Both the position numbers and the translations under genes were made by a program. The notes below the pieces were generated by a model. That model was not told the DNA's origin. It saw only the letters and a program-made list of their open reading frames with translations, and did no database searches. A stretch of 64,000 nt of DNA, taken from positions 39,891-103,890 of the forward strand of contig JBGTMS010000047.1 in NCBI GenBank assembly GCA_041743425.1, given 5' to 3'. Position 1 is the first letter of the stretch; each line of letters starts with the position of its first letter. Of this stretch, positions 52,001 to 62,270 are shown in pieces. The stretch is from JTS-RE37 sp041743425 (lineage in GTDB: Bacteria; Bacteroidota; Bacteroidia; Flavobacteriales; Flavobacteriaceae).

Positions 52001-55000
52001 ATGATGAAATCCCTACTCTTGTCGATATTAGCCATATTAATGGGTCTGGTTCTCCATTCTCAAACAGTTTTTTCAGGATCGGTTACGGACGAAAACGGTG
52101 TCGCAATGCCCGGTGCCTCCATTGTAATTAAAGGAAGTAGTAACGGTGTCGCAACAGACTTTGATGGTAACTTTCAAATCGAACTTCCCAGGGGAAATGA
52201 AATTCTGGTGGTATCCTATATAGGATATATTTCTGGGGAGCTGGACACTGCGGGAAAAACTACAGATACTATAAAATTACAACCTGATTCACAACAATTG
52301 GAAGAAGTAGTAGTCACAGCCCTCGGTATCAAGCGGGAGAAAAAATCTCTGGGATACGCTTCTCAGGAGCTGGGAACGGATGAGGTTACTGCAGCACGCG
52401 AACCTAATCTTTTGAATAGTGTCTCCGGGAAAGTTGCAGGATTGCAAATTACCAACAGTCCATCAGGTATTGGTGGATCGGCAAGGGTAACCATCAGAGG
52501 TGATGCCTCACTCAACATCAATGGAAATTCGCCCTTATTTATCGTTGACGGCACGCCAATCAGTAATGAATTTACAGGTTCCTCCGGTTCCGGCACTCAG
52601 GATGTTGACTATGGTAACGGGGCTTCTGAGATAAATCCGCAAGACATAGAATCTATCAACGTTCTAAAAGGGCCTGCCGCAGCCGCACTTTATGGTTCGC
52701 GGGCAGCCAATGGCGCAATCATCATTACCACTAAAAGAGGGAACAATCAGAAAGGCAAACTGGGTATTACCATCAATTCCGGCATTACTATGGAAAGTGT
52801 TCTTTTATTGCCTGACTGGCAAAATGAATATGGGCAGGGTAATAATCAGCAATTCGAATTTGTTGACGGAAACGGAAGCGGTATTGCCGATGGGGTTGAC
52901 GAAAGCTGGGGACCGCCTTTAGATACTGGACTACTGATCCCACAATTTGATTCTCCACGGGCGGATGGCACCAGGGGTGGGGATTATCTTGTAAGTAACT
53001 CCCCTATAACACCAACGCCATGGATTTCAATGCCTGACAATACCAAGGACTTTTTTGATACCGGATACACAATGAACAACAGTATCTCCATCTCAAAATC
53101 AGGAGATTTGGGGAATATACGTTTTTCGTATCAGAATCTGGATCAGGAGGGGGTGGTCCCCAATACGGATCTGAACAGAAATAGTTTTAACGTGAGTACG
53201 GGACTGAACCTGACTGATAAGGTAACCATAAACACCAATGTCAATTATATTAAAACTGATAGCGGAAACCGGCCTTCCCTCAGCTATGGGACTGAAAGCA
53301 TAATGTATCTGTTTATCTGGTACGGGAGGCAGATCAATACCAACAGTCTTCGTGACTATTGGATGCCCGGACTCGAAGACAGGCAGCAATTCAATTACAA
53401 TTACAACTACCACGACAACCCTTTCTTTAATGTCTATGAAAACACAAATTCACAGGACAAGGATCGGGTTTTTGGCAATATAAGCGCCAATTATAAATTC
53501 CATGAAAACTGGAATCTTCTATTGCGTACCGGAAGGGATTTCTACAGTGAGCTTCGTGGCAAAAAACGTGCTTTCAGCACACAGAGATTCCCGTTGGGTT
53601 ATTATCGCGAAGATGATGTCTTTTTTGAGGAATCGAATTCTGATTTCCTTTTGTCCTTCGACAAGACATTTAAAGAAAAGTTCAACCTGAACCTGTCCTT
53701 GGGTGGCAATCACCTGAGACAGAAACAGGACTACAACCAAACTGTGGCACCTCAGCTGATCAACCCGGGAATTTATTCCTTTAATAACACAAGAAGGCCT
53801 TTAGAGGTATTTGTAAACAACAGCGAAAAGCGGATCAACAGTCTTTATGGATTTGCACGCTTTGCCTATGACGAATTGATTTACCTCGACCTGACCGGCC
53901 GAAACGACTGGTCCAGTACCCTGCCTACTGATAATAACTCCTATTTCTATCCCTCGGCCACCTTAAGCGCGATCGTGAGCGAAATGTTCACTACGCCAGA
54001 GTGGATCTCTTTTTTTAAACTCCGTGCCGCATACGCAGAAGTAGGAAATGATACTGATCCGTATCGTTTGTCAAGTTTTTTTACAAATGAAACACCTTTT
54101 GGAGATAATCCGGTACTCACGGAATCACAACTTATTCCAAATGCGGACTTGAAGCCGGAGATCACATCTTCTTATGAATTCGGCCTTGATTTTCGTTTTT
54201 TTAAAAGCAGATTGAATCTGGATGCAACCTATTATGACGGAAGGACGAAAAACCAGATCATTCCCATCAGCACTGATATCGCCAGTGGTTATACCAGTAA
54301 GCTTATCAATGCCGGGGAAGTACGCAATTATGGATTCGAAGGTATTCTCAATGTCATCCCTTTTCAGAATGATAATTTCAGCTGGAACAGTACTTTTAAT
54401 TTTTCTAGAAACCGCAGTGAAGTGACTGATCTTGGAGGTGTAGATTATACCCTGACAGACAGAAATGACGTTTTTATTCAGGCACGTGAGGGCGGTTCCA
54501 TCAGTGCGATTTATGGCAGAGGCTTCCAGAGAGTGACAGATCCGGCCAGCGAGTTCTTTGGCCAACTCATCATTGATGAGAACGGAATACCACTGCGCAC
54601 AGATGACCTGGTCTATCAGGGAGATTACGCTCCTGATTTCACTCTTGGTATTCTAAACACTTTTAAATTCAAGTCTTTCGATTTCGGTTTTCTTCTTGAT
54701 ACACGCCAGGGTGGCATTGTGATCTCCCGTACCAAAACTATTGGCTCCACTTCGGGCCAGCTTACAGAAACTCTGGTAGGACGGGAAACCGGGATCGTGG
54801 CGGAAGGAGTGCAACAAACCTCTCCCGGTGTGTTTATTCCTAATACGGTTAATGTGGATGCGCGTACCTATAACAACCGGTATTACGAACGGGATAATGT
54901 GGAGGCCGCAAAATATGATGCTTCTTATACAAAACTTCGTGAAGTAACTCTAGGGTATTCTCTGCCCAAAAAGTTTGTCGACAGATTGCCAATTACCGCT

Positions 55001-55165
55001 GCGAGATTTTCCCTGACCGGTCGCAATTTGGCATTGTGGACCGATAACCCGCATTTTGATCCAGAAACCATCTCAGTGGCTGACGGGACGCTACAACCAG
55101 GGATTGAGAATATGGCCTATCCGAGTACAAAGACCTTTACTTTTAACATACAAATCGACTTTTAA
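52001..55165 (+). CDS. SusC/RagA-family TonB-linked outer-membrane protein
   Basis: The 1054-residue transporter has a signal peptide (ending LHSQT), a CarboxypepD_reg-like domain (FSGSVTDENGVAMPGASIVI), the SusC plug signatures LFIVDGTPISN and NVLKGPAAAALYGSRAANGA, and a large barrel ending in IQIDF. With the SusD lipoprotein next door it should form a lidded importer for oligomeric or bulky ligands. The following genes encode phosphorus-ester hydrolases and not glycoside hydrolases, so the ligand is probably phosphonate- or phosphate-bearing. Confidence 0.93.
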   Translation: MMKSLLLSILAILMGLVLHSQTVFSGSVTDENGVAMPGASIVIKGSSNGVATDFDGNFQIELPRGNEILVVSYIGYISGELDTAGKTTDTIKLQPDSQQLEEVVVTALGIKREKKSLGYASQELGTDEVTAAREPNLLNSVSGKVAGLQITNSPSGIGGSARVTIRGDASLNINGNSPLFIVDGTPISNEFTGSSGSGTQDVDYGNGASEINPQDIESINVLKGPAAAALYGSRAANGAIIITTKRGNNQKGKLGITINSGITMESVLLLPDWQNEYGQGNNQQFEFVDGNGSGIADGVDESWGPPLDTGLLIPQFDSPRADGTRGGDYLVSNSPITPTPWISMPDNTKDFFDTGYTMNNSISISKSGDLGNIRFSYQNLDQEGVVPNTDLNRNSFNVSTGLNLTDKVTINTNVNYIKTDSGNRPSLSYGTESIMYLFIWYGRQINTNSLRDYWMPGLEDRQQFNYNYNYHDNPFFNVYENTNSQDKDRVFGNISANYKFHENWNLLLRTGRDFYSELRGKKRAFSTQRFPLGYYREDDVFFEESNSDFLLSFDKTFKEKFNLNLSLGGNHLRQKQDYNQTVAPQLINPGIYSFNNTRRPLEVFVNNSEKRINSLYGFARFAYDELIYLDLTGRNDWSSTLPTDNNSYFYPSATLSAIVSEMFTTPEWISFFKLRAAYAEVGNDTDPYRLSSFFTNETPFGDNPVLTESQLIPNADLKPEITSSYEFGLDFRFFKSRLNLDATYYDGRTKNQIIPISTDIASGYTSKLINAGEVRNYGFEGILNVIPFQNDNFSWNSTFNFSRNRSEVTDLGGVDYTLTDRNDVFIQAREGGSISAIYGRGFQRVTDPASEFFGQLIIDENGIPLRTDDLVYQGDYAPDFTLGILNTFKFKSFDFGFLLDTRQGGIVISRTKTIGSTSGQLTETLVGRETGIVAEGVQQTSPGVFIPNTVNVDARTYNNRYYERDNVEAAKYDASYTKLREVTLGYSLPKKFVDRLPITAARFSLTGRNLALWTDNPHFDPETISVADGTLQPGIENMAYPSTKTFTFNIQIDF

Positions 55166-55174
55166 AAAAATACC

Positions 55175-56746
55175 ATGGAAGATATAAGAAAAAGATCAAC
55201 TGCCATTTATACTGCCTTCGTGCTTATTTTTTTCGCAGGATGCACCGAAGATTTTGAACAAATCAATCAAAATCCAAACTTTCCGGAACAGGCGGCATCT
55301 GAACTCCTGCTGCCTGGAGTAATGCGTCAGATGGCCTATAACTGGGGCAATCAGGGATGGGAAGAAGGATTTACCGTAGTGCAGTACGGGGCAAGATTAC
55401 AATTTACCTCCGGTGACAGGTATAACTGGTCACCCACCAATAACCCCTATTTTGATGCTTACGATAGTATGCGGGATATTGAAAACGTCATCAGAGATAA
55501 CAGGGATAATCCGGATGGTCAGAATTATTATGGAGTTGCGCTGATCATTAAGTCGTGGATATATTCTTACCTCACAGATGCCTATGGAGATGTTCCCTAT
55601 ACCAATGCAACCAAAGGGATAAGTGAAGATAATATTACCCCTGAATTTACTCCTCAGGAAGAAATATATGAAGGTATGCTGATTGATCTGGAATCTGCCA
55701 ATGCTTTATTGACCAATGCTAGTAATATTTCCGGGGATATACTTTACGGCGGGGATGTTCTAAAATGGCGAAAATTTGCCAATTCGCTCCGGCTGCGGTT
55801 GCTGATGCGTATCAGTAATGTGGATCAGGCCAGCGCTGCAGCGGGAATGAATGAAATTACCAGCAATAGTGAAACCTATCCCCTTTTTGAAGGAAATAAT
55901 GATAATGCAGCCATTCAATGGAATTCTGATAACCCGCAACCCAAGTATGATACGCGTTCAGGGAGTTATGATGAGGTACGACTGAGCCTAACCTTAGAAA
56001 CACGTCTCAAGGAATTGAATGACAGACGCCTGATCGTCTATGCTCAGCCAACGACCAATTCGGAAGAAGGTATTTATTCAGAGGATCTGGACGATTATGT
56101 AGGCATGCCAAACGGACTTGATGATGCCAGCGCATTAGGTTACAGCCCAACCGGAAATCCCGATCAGTCGGGCTCTAATTTTATCTCCCGTTTAGGAGTA
56201 TTATTAACCTGCAGGGCATGCGATGTTGATAATGCTTCCCCTACCGCTTCACAGACAATTTTTATGGATTTTGCTGAACTTCAATTTATCCTTGCAGAGG
56301 CACGGGAACGCAACCTGATCTCTGTCGGGGACGCGGCAGGATTTTATGAGAACGGTATAAGGGCCTCTTTTGCTTATTATTTAGACAGAATAAATGCCGG
56401 TGGCTGGAATGAAATCAGTACAGACCTCGCCAATTTTGATCTGGACAATTATATTGCCCAGGCCAGCGTGAATTATGTTGGTTCAACCGATGAAAAGCTT
56501 AAAAAAGTTGCACTGCAAAAGTGGATAGCCCTTTTCTATACTGGTTTTGAGGCGTGGTCTGATTGGCGGCGTACAGGAATGCCTGAAATTATTCCCGGGC
56601 CAGATGCAGCGAATGGTGGGAATGTCCCGGTTAGATTCCAATATCCTAACGAAGTAAAATCTACCAACAATGCAAACTACCAATCGGCAGTTTCCAGACA
56701 GGGTCCTGACAATCTGAATACCAAATTATGGTGGGATGTGGATTAA
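55175..56746 (+). CDS. SusD/RagB-family nutrient-binding lipoprotein
   Basis: The 523-residue protein has a lipobox (IFFAGC, Cys 23) and the SusD-like_2 pattern beginning EDFEQINQNPNFPEQAASEL, with TPR-like helices (WIYSYLTDAYGDVPYTNA) and a conserved ending LWWDV. It forms the extracellular lid of the SusC channel. It lies 9 bp behind susC and its end overlaps the next gene by 11 bp. Confidence 0.92.
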   Translation: MEDIRKRSTAIYTAFVLIFFAGCTEDFEQINQNPNFPEQAASELLLPGVMRQMAYNWGNQGWEEGFTVVQYGARLQFTSGDRYNWSPTNNPYFDAYDSMRDIENVIRDNRDNPDGQNYYGVALIIKSWIYSYLTDAYGDVPYTNATKGISEDNITPEFTPQEEIYEGMLIDLESANALLTNASNISGDILYGGDVLKWRKFANSLRLRLLMRISNVDQASAAAGMNEITSNSETYPLFEGNNDNAAIQWNSDNPQPKYDTRSGSYDEVRLSLTLETRLKELNDRRLIVYAQPTTNSEEGIYSEDLDDYVGMPNGLDDASALGYSPTGNPDQSGSNFISRLGVLLTCRACDVDNASPTASQTIFMDFAELQFILAEARERNLISVGDAAGFYENGIRASFAYYLDRINAGGWNEISTDLANFDLDNYIAQASVNYVGSTDEKLKKVALQKWIALFYTGFEAWSDWRRTGMPEIIPGPDAANGGNVPVRFQYPNEVKSTNNANYQSAVSRQGPDNLNTKLWWDVD

Positions 56747-58415
56747 AGGCCAAACAGAATTCTGGTTCCTTCAACTGCGGCTTAGGACGATATTTCTGGG
56801 ATTCTGCCTTCTACTTTCCTGCAATCATCGTAAAACTGATGTTAACGATTATGGCATTGAGCATGTAATCGTAATAGGATTTGACGGCATGAGTCCTGAT
56901 GGTATAGCACAAGCGGATACTCCGAATTTTGACAAGGTGATGAATGAAGGTGCGTACACCATGCAGGCTCGAGCAGTTATGCCCACGAGCTCAAGCCCCA
57001 ATTGGGCATCAATGATCATGGGAGCCGGTCCGGAACAGCATGGTATAACATCGAACGATTGGGAGAAGGATAATTTTATACTGCCATCAGTGGTTTATGG
57101 AGAGGGATTTTTGTTCCCAACCATTTTTAATTTGATTGACAGGCAATATAAGAATGCCGAGATAGGTGCCATTTATCATTGGGAGGGCTTTGGACGGTTG
57201 TTTGAAAAGAGTGCCGTAGACTTTGACGTACATACTGAGTCCGAAGAGGAAACGGCCAAAGTGGGTTCAAAGTATATTGAAGAAAAGTCCCCCACTTTTG
57301 CCTTTATCCATTTCGATCATGTAGACCATGCCGGGCATGAATACGGTCATGGTTCAAAGGAATATTATCAAGCCGTGGAAAAGGCGGATGTTCTCTTGGG
57401 CCAAATCCTGATGAGCATAGAAAAAGCAGGAATTCAGGAAAATACTCTTGTGGTTATAAGCGCTGATCATGGGGGGGTCGGCAAAGGTCACGGTGGAGAA
57501 ACCCTGAACGAAATTGAAATCCCATTTTTAATTTGGGGAAAAGGAGTCAAAAGTAATTACAAAGTAAATCTGCCGGTGTATCAGTATGACAATGCCGCGA
57601 CAGTCGCATATGCATTGGGATTAAAACCTCCCGCAGCATGGATTGGGAAACCGGTAAAGTCAGCTTTCTCGGGAAATATTATTACCGATGAATTTCCTTT
57701 AGTAGATCGCTTAAAACAACCTCAAATTGGGTCCGCTGCTGACACCCTTCATTCCAATGGTGGTTTGTTTAATGAGCGTGTGGATATCACAATTCGAAAT
57801 CCAAATTCTGAAGGAGCGATTCGATATACTGTCGATGGAACAATGCCCACAGGTAAGTCTCAAACATATAGTGAAACGTTCCAACTTTCTAAGAACACAG
57901 TGATAAAAAGCGGCATTTTCAAAGAAAATATATTACGAAGTCCCATTACAGAGGCAAGCTTCAGGATTAAATCTGAAAGCAGGGCAAAACCCGTTTTATA
58001 TGAAGTTTATTACCTGAGCGATCTGATCAATCTTCCTCCCCTTGAAAATCTAAAATTTGACAGAAATGGGGCGTGTTTTGAATTTTCATCCAATGAAATA
58101 AAAGACATGCTGCGCGAGAATACTGTCGTGCGATTTGTGGCCGATATAGCCATTGAGAATCCAGGTACCTATCAATTTTACCTCCGGTCCGATGATGGGA
58201 GCAGACTATACATTAATGACAAAGTGGTAGTTGATAATGACGGGGAACATGGGGTGGTTGAAAAAAGTGGTAAGATATCCCTTCAAAACCAGGTGTATTC
58301 CATGAAAGTGAATTGGTTCAATGGGGGCGGAGATGGTTTTCTGGAAGTGTATTACCAATCTGACGTGATTCCAAAGCAAATACTACCTACCACTGTATTA
58401 AGCTCGGGTCAATGA
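56736..58415 (+). CDS. Alkaline-phosphatase-superfamily phosphodiesterase lipoprotein with HEX_C-like and PA14-like domains
   Basis: The 559-residue protein has a lipobox (LLLSC, Cys 29). The catalytic domain is of the NPP/type I phosphodiesterase class: D50 in IGFDGMSPDG, the nucleophile region PTSSSPNW (83-90, S86 or T84), FDHVDHAGHEYGH, and ADHGG. A beta domain with IRYTVDGTMPTG (about 345-405) resembles the chitobiase C-terminal module, and a PA14-like module follows (FYLRSDDGSRLYINDK). The accessory modules suggest a glycan-bound substrate. It should act at the surface or periplasm to cut phosphonate or phosphate esters. Confidence 0.82.
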   Translation: MWIKGQTEFWFLQLRLRTIFLGFCLLLSCNHRKTDVNDYGIEHVIVIGFDGMSPDGIAQADTPNFDKVMNEGAYTMQARAVMPTSSSPNWASMIMGAGPEQHGITSNDWEKDNFILPSVVYGEGFLFPTIFNLIDRQYKNAEIGAIYHWEGFGRLFEKSAVDFDVHTESEEETAKVGSKYIEEKSPTFAFIHFDHVDHAGHEYGHGSKEYYQAVEKADVLLGQILMSIEKAGIQENTLVVISADHGGVGKGHGGETLNEIEIPFLIWGKGVKSNYKVNLPVYQYDNAATVAYALGLKPPAAWIGKPVKSAFSGNIITDEFPLVDRLKQPQIGSAADTLHSNGGLFNERVDITIRNPNSEGAIRYTVDGTMPTGKSQTYSETFQLSKNTVIKSGIFKENILRSPITEASFRIKSESRAKPVLYEVYYLSDLINLPPLENLKFDRNGACFEFSSNEIKDMLRENTVVRFVADIAIENPGTYQFYLRSDDGSRLYINDKVVVDNDGEHGVVEKSGKISLQNQVYSMKVNWFNGGGDGFLEVYYQSDVIPKQILPTTVLSSGQ

Positions 58416-59689
58416 TGCGACTGGTTTGGAAGATAAGCTTTTTATGTTGCCTTTTTATAATCGGATCGATTTGCTCTCAGGCACAAGGCAGTGCTCTGCC
58501 AGAATGGACACAGGGGACGCTGGATATTCATCATATCCATACGGGCCGGGGGGATGCAGCTTTTTTTATTTTGCCTGATGGCACTACACTTTTAGTAGAC
58601 GCAGGTGATATGTCAGAAAGCCATCCGAGAACACTTTCTGTCAGGAATGCCCCGTTGATGCCAAACAGTTTAAAATCGGCTCCGGAATGGATTGTGGATT
58701 ATATTAGGCAATTTGCCCCTGCTAACGGTCGCAATGCTTTGGATTACGCCTTAATCACACACTATCATGATGATCATTTTGGACAAATGGACGCCAGAAG
58801 GAAACAGGCCGAAGTTGGACAATATTACCTTACAGGAATAACCGGGGTAGGGCATTTAATAGATATTAAAAAAATATTGGACCGCGGTAATTCCTATCCC
58901 ATCGATTTAAAAGACTCCAAAATACAACAGAAATTGAGAAAAGATGATGCCTACGGCATGATCGTCACCCTACAGAATTACTGGAGTTTTATAGATTATC
59001 AATCTAGAACAAATGGTTTGCTTCACGAAACCATTGAGCCGGGACGAGCGAATCAAATTAAACTTGTCGTTACCCCCCAGGAATTCCCTGATTTTCAAAT
59101 TCGAAATATCGCGGTCAATGGAATTATATGGACAGGAGAAGGGATTGATACACAGGCGCTATTTTCGAGCGTCGAATACTCGGGAGAAAATCCTTTAAGT
59201 ATTTGTATAAAACTATCTTATGGCGCATTTGACTACTTTACCGGAGGTGACATCAGTGGAATTGATTCCCATGGAGGTACTGACCTGGCTTCGGTGGAAT
59301 CACAAATTGCTGAGGTGATCGGGCCTGTAGATGTGGCTACCCTGAACCATCATAGGAACCGGGATTCGCAGAATGTTTTCTATGTAAGGACAATTCGTCC
59401 CAGAGTCTGGATACAGCAAAATTGGTCCTCGGACCATCCAGGGGAGGAAGTACTTAGAAGAATAACGTCCGAAACTATATATCCCGGTGAACGTGATATT
59501 TTTTCCACCGTAATGCTGCAGGCCAATAAGGATGTCATAGGTGAAAGATTAGATGCTTACAAAAGCCAAAATGGTCACATAGTGATCAGAGTTGCACCTG
59601 GCGGAAGCTCATATGAAATCTTTATCTTGGAGGATACGAATGATGCACGCGCAATTAAGTCTAAACACGGACCATATGAATCCAAATAA
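58412..59689 (+). CDS. Secreted MBL-fold hydrolase, ComEC-like
   Basis: The 425-residue protein has a signal peptide (ending ICSQAQ), so it is exported. The metallo-beta-lactamase motif is H117-Y-H119-D-D121-H122 in ALITHYHDDHFGQMD. The preceding IHTGRGDAAFFILPDGTTLL is the block typical of ComEC-related MBL proteins, and LNHHRNRD is a further metal-binding loop. MBL enzymes of this kind cleave phosphodiesters. It overlaps the upstream gene by 4 bp and the downstream one by 14 bp. Its role could be to cut phosphonate diesters; there is no direct proof. Confidence 0.78.
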   Translation: MMRLVWKISFLCCLFIIGSICSQAQGSALPEWTQGTLDIHHIHTGRGDAAFFILPDGTTLLVDAGDMSESHPRTLSVRNAPLMPNSLKSAPEWIVDYIRQFAPANGRNALDYALITHYHDDHFGQMDARRKQAEVGQYYLTGITGVGHLIDIKKILDRGNSYPIDLKDSKIQQKLRKDDAYGMIVTLQNYWSFIDYQSRTNGLLHETIEPGRANQIKLVVTPQEFPDFQIRNIAVNGIIWTGEGIDTQALFSSVEYSGENPLSICIKLSYGAFDYFTGGDISGIDSHGGTDLASVESQIAEVIGPVDVATLNHHRNRDSQNVFYVRTIRPRVWIQQNWSSDHPGEEVLRRITSETIYPGERDIFSTVMLQANKDVIGERLDAYKSQNGHIVIRVAPGGSSYEIFILEDTNDARAIKSKHGPYESK

Positions 59690-61049
59690 CCCTTCTATCG
59701 GCAAGTCCGACAAAATTGTAGAAGGCGATATCAATACTACCGATGCGAGAGAGCAATGGTTTAAAAATGACGTACCGCAAGAGACAAAGGAACTATTGCA
59801 GAGGGATGCCCGCTACTTTTTGCACCAGGCCTTATCCACGCCCTGCCTGGATGTACTGAAAAGTTGCCATGGGCCTTATATTGAAAATATTTCCGGCAAA
59901 AAATACCTTGATTTTCATGGCAACAATGTACATCAGATTGGATTTTCTCATCCAAAATTGATTGACAGGTTATGTGAACAACTGCAGACGCTGACATTTT
60001 CAACCAGACGATATACAAACGAAGTGGCCATTAATTTTGCAGAAAAACTTGCCTCCCTTCTTCCTTCTGACTTAAACCGATCCCTCCTTACCCCGAATGG
60101 AAGTTCCGCCATCGGTATGGCCCTGAAACTGGCGCGTGCTGTTACCGGAAGGTATAAGGTGGTTTCATTTTGGGATTCTTTTCATGGCGCCTCCCTTGAT
60201 ACGATCGCGGTTGGTGGAGAATCATCATTCAGAGATTATATGGGACCACTGATGCCCGGGGTGGAGCGTATTCCTCCACCAAGCAGCTACCGCGGTATTT
60301 TTGGGGGAAAGGAAGACCGGTGTCTGGAATACCTGGAATACGTATTCGACAAGGAAGGGGATATTGGCGCTTTTTTGGCAGAAACAATCAGAAATACAGA
60401 GGTACAGATTCCCTCGTCGAGCTTCTGGAAGGAAGTTCGTTGGTTGTGTGACCGCTACGGGGTCTTGTTAATTCTGGATGAAATCCCCATTGCCCTGGGG
60501 CGCACCGGAAAACTTTTCGCGTTTGAAAATTTTGATATTGAACCGGATATATTATGCCTGGGTAAAGGCCTGGGAGGTGGGATCATTCCGCAGGCTACCA
60601 TGGTGACAAGAGATTCCTATAACCGCTTTGGAGATGTTTCGCTTGGTCACTATACCCACGAAAAAAGTCCCCTGGGCTCACTGGCAGGTTTAACAGTTTT
60701 GGAAATTTTAGAGGAAGAAAAAATTCTGGAAAAAGTGCAGGTTGATGAAGTATATATGGGAGGCTTGTTGAAAAAGCTATTTGAAAAGCACGAAATTATC
60801 GGAGACGTACGGGGCATTGGGTTATTGTGGGGGATTGAACTTGTAACGGACAGAAATACCAAAACAAAGGCTAACGGAATTGCTGAGAAAGTGATGTATG
60901 AGTGCCTTCGAAACGGTCTCAATTTTAAAGTGTCAGCGGGTAATGTATTGCAGCTAGCCCCAGCCTTGAACATTGCAAGGCAGGAACTGGAAAACGCCTA
61001 CTATATTCTGGATCAGGCATTGACCCATGCCACGATTGAATTAAAGTAA
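59676..61049 (+). CDS. pbfA: PLP enzyme resembling (R)-1-hydroxy-2-aminoethylphosphonate ammonia-lyase
   Basis: I choose the ATG at 59676 (457 residues), inside the end of the MBL gene; the frame is open earlier without conserved sequence. Class III aminotransferase fold motifs are present: D268 (LILDEIP) and the PLP Lys K297 (LGKGLGGG). Blocks such as YFLHQALSTPCLDVLKSC, YLDFHGNNVHQIGF, FWDSFHGASLDTIAVGGE and LGHYTHEKSP match, from memory, PbfA-type lyases that convert hydroxyaminoethylphosphonate to phosphonoacetaldehyde and ammonia. The alternative is an aminophosphonate transaminase. The neighbouring HAD phosphonatase supports either. Confidence 0.75.
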   Translation: MNPNNPSIGKSDKIVEGDINTTDAREQWFKNDVPQETKELLQRDARYFLHQALSTPCLDVLKSCHGPYIENISGKKYLDFHGNNVHQIGFSHPKLIDRLCEQLQTLTFSTRRYTNEVAINFAEKLASLLPSDLNRSLLTPNGSSAIGMALKLARAVTGRYKVVSFWDSFHGASLDTIAVGGESSFRDYMGPLMPGVERIPPPSSYRGIFGGKEDRCLEYLEYVFDKEGDIGAFLAETIRNTEVQIPSSSFWKEVRWLCDRYGVLLILDEIPIALGRTGKLFAFENFDIEPDILCLGKGLGGGIIPQATMVTRDSYNRFGDVSLGHYTHEKSPLGSLAGLTVLEILEEEKILEKVQVDEVYMGGLLKKLFEKHEIIGDVRGIGLLWGIELVTDRNTKTKANGIAEKVMYECLRNGLNFKVSAGNVLQLAPALNIARQELENAYYILDQALTHATIELK

Positions 61050-61070
61050 TAACACAGAGAAATTATTGCT

Positions 61071-62162
61071 ATGAAGGAATCAGGTTTAAAGTTAACATTA
61101 TTAGTACCGTTTCTGTTGGCCATATGCTGTCATGGACAGGAAAAATATCCCAAAGTAGTTTTGATTACGCTTGATGGATATCGCTGGCAGGAACTTTTTA
61201 CAGGCGCTGACTTAAACCTTGTGGCAAACTCACTTTACGTGAAAGATACTTCCGGACTCAAGCAACGTTTCTGGCGCGAAACTTCAGAAGAAAGGCGAAA
61301 ACTGCTAATGCCTTTTATCTGGACGGTTGTTCCGGATATTGGTCAAATTCACGGCAATCGCAATTTGGGCAGCAAGGTTGATTTGATAAATAAACATTGG
61401 TTCTCTTATCCTGGATATAATGAAATACTCACAGGAAATGCCGATGATGTCAGGATAAAGAGTAATGATAAATTTGCCAATCCTAATACCACCTTGTTGG
61501 AGATTGCCAACAAAGATTCGATGTATCGTGATAAGGTGGCCGCCTTTGGGAGCTGGGATGTTTTTCCATTTATTGTCAATGAGGAAAGATCTGGTGTACC
61601 TGTCAACGCTGGCTTTGAATTGGCTTACGGAAAGGATCTTTCAGAACGGGAAAAATTTCTGAATGAAATACAGCCCAGAGTTCCCGTTCTATGGAATTCT
61701 GTCAGACTGGACGCCTTTACACATTATTATGCGATGGAATACATGAAAAGGAAGCACCCGGACCTGATATATATATCCTACGGCGAGACGGACGACTTTG
61801 CTCATGATGCTGATTATGAATCCTATTTGAACTCTGCGCATAATACGGACCAACTTATCAGGGAACTCTATAAATTTACACAGGAAGATCCGCATTATAA
61901 AAAAGGAACTATTTTCCTGATAACCACAGATCATGGTAGGGGCAGTGAACCCATCGATACCTGGACCGGTCATGGTAAGGATGTAAATGGTGCAGGATGC
62001 GTATGGATGATTATTTTCGGTAATGGTGTTGCTCGAAGAGGTGAGGTCAGCGAAACGGAACAGTTGACAAGCGATCAGATCGCACCAACCTTACTGAAAT
62101 CTATAGGTTTGGATAAGGCTGCTGCTATACTGCCAGGCAAACCGATAGAGTTTGCAGAATAA
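61071..62162 (+). CDS. Second alkaline-phosphatase-superfamily hydrolase, exported
   Basis: The 363-residue protein has a signal peptide (LLVPFLLAICCHG), D35 in VVLITLDGYRW, a Ser nucleophile S112 in WFSYPGYNEIL-TG, the ligand blocks SYGETDDFAHDADYESYL and TTDHGRGS, and a late GHG. It is shorter than its relative at 56736 and has no accessory module. The class includes phosphatases, phosphodiesterases and phosphonate monoester hydrolases. It begins 21 bp behind the lyase and ends the operon with a terminator. Confidence 0.8.
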   Translation: MKESGLKLTLLVPFLLAICCHGQEKYPKVVLITLDGYRWQELFTGADLNLVANSLYVKDTSGLKQRFWRETSEERRKLLMPFIWTVVPDIGQIHGNRNLGSKVDLINKHWFSYPGYNEILTGNADDVRIKSNDKFANPNTTLLEIANKDSMYRDKVAAFGSWDVFPFIVNEERSGVPVNAGFELAYGKDLSEREKFLNEIQPRVPVLWNSVRLDAFTHYYAMEYMKRKHPDLIYISYGETDDFAHDADYESYLNSAHNTDQLIRELYKFTQEDPHYKKGTIFLITTDHGRGSEPIDTWTGHGKDVNGAGCVWMIIFGNGVARRGEVSETEQLTSDQIAPTLLKSIGLDKAAAILPGKPIEFAE

Positions 62163-62270
62163 TGATTTACTATAATGGTTTCGTGACCTTTAATTAACCT
62201 ATGTAGAAGAAATAAGCTCCAATTTTGCAGGGTAATTGTTTGAGTTAGCAAAGATTGAGTTCGTTTTAAA

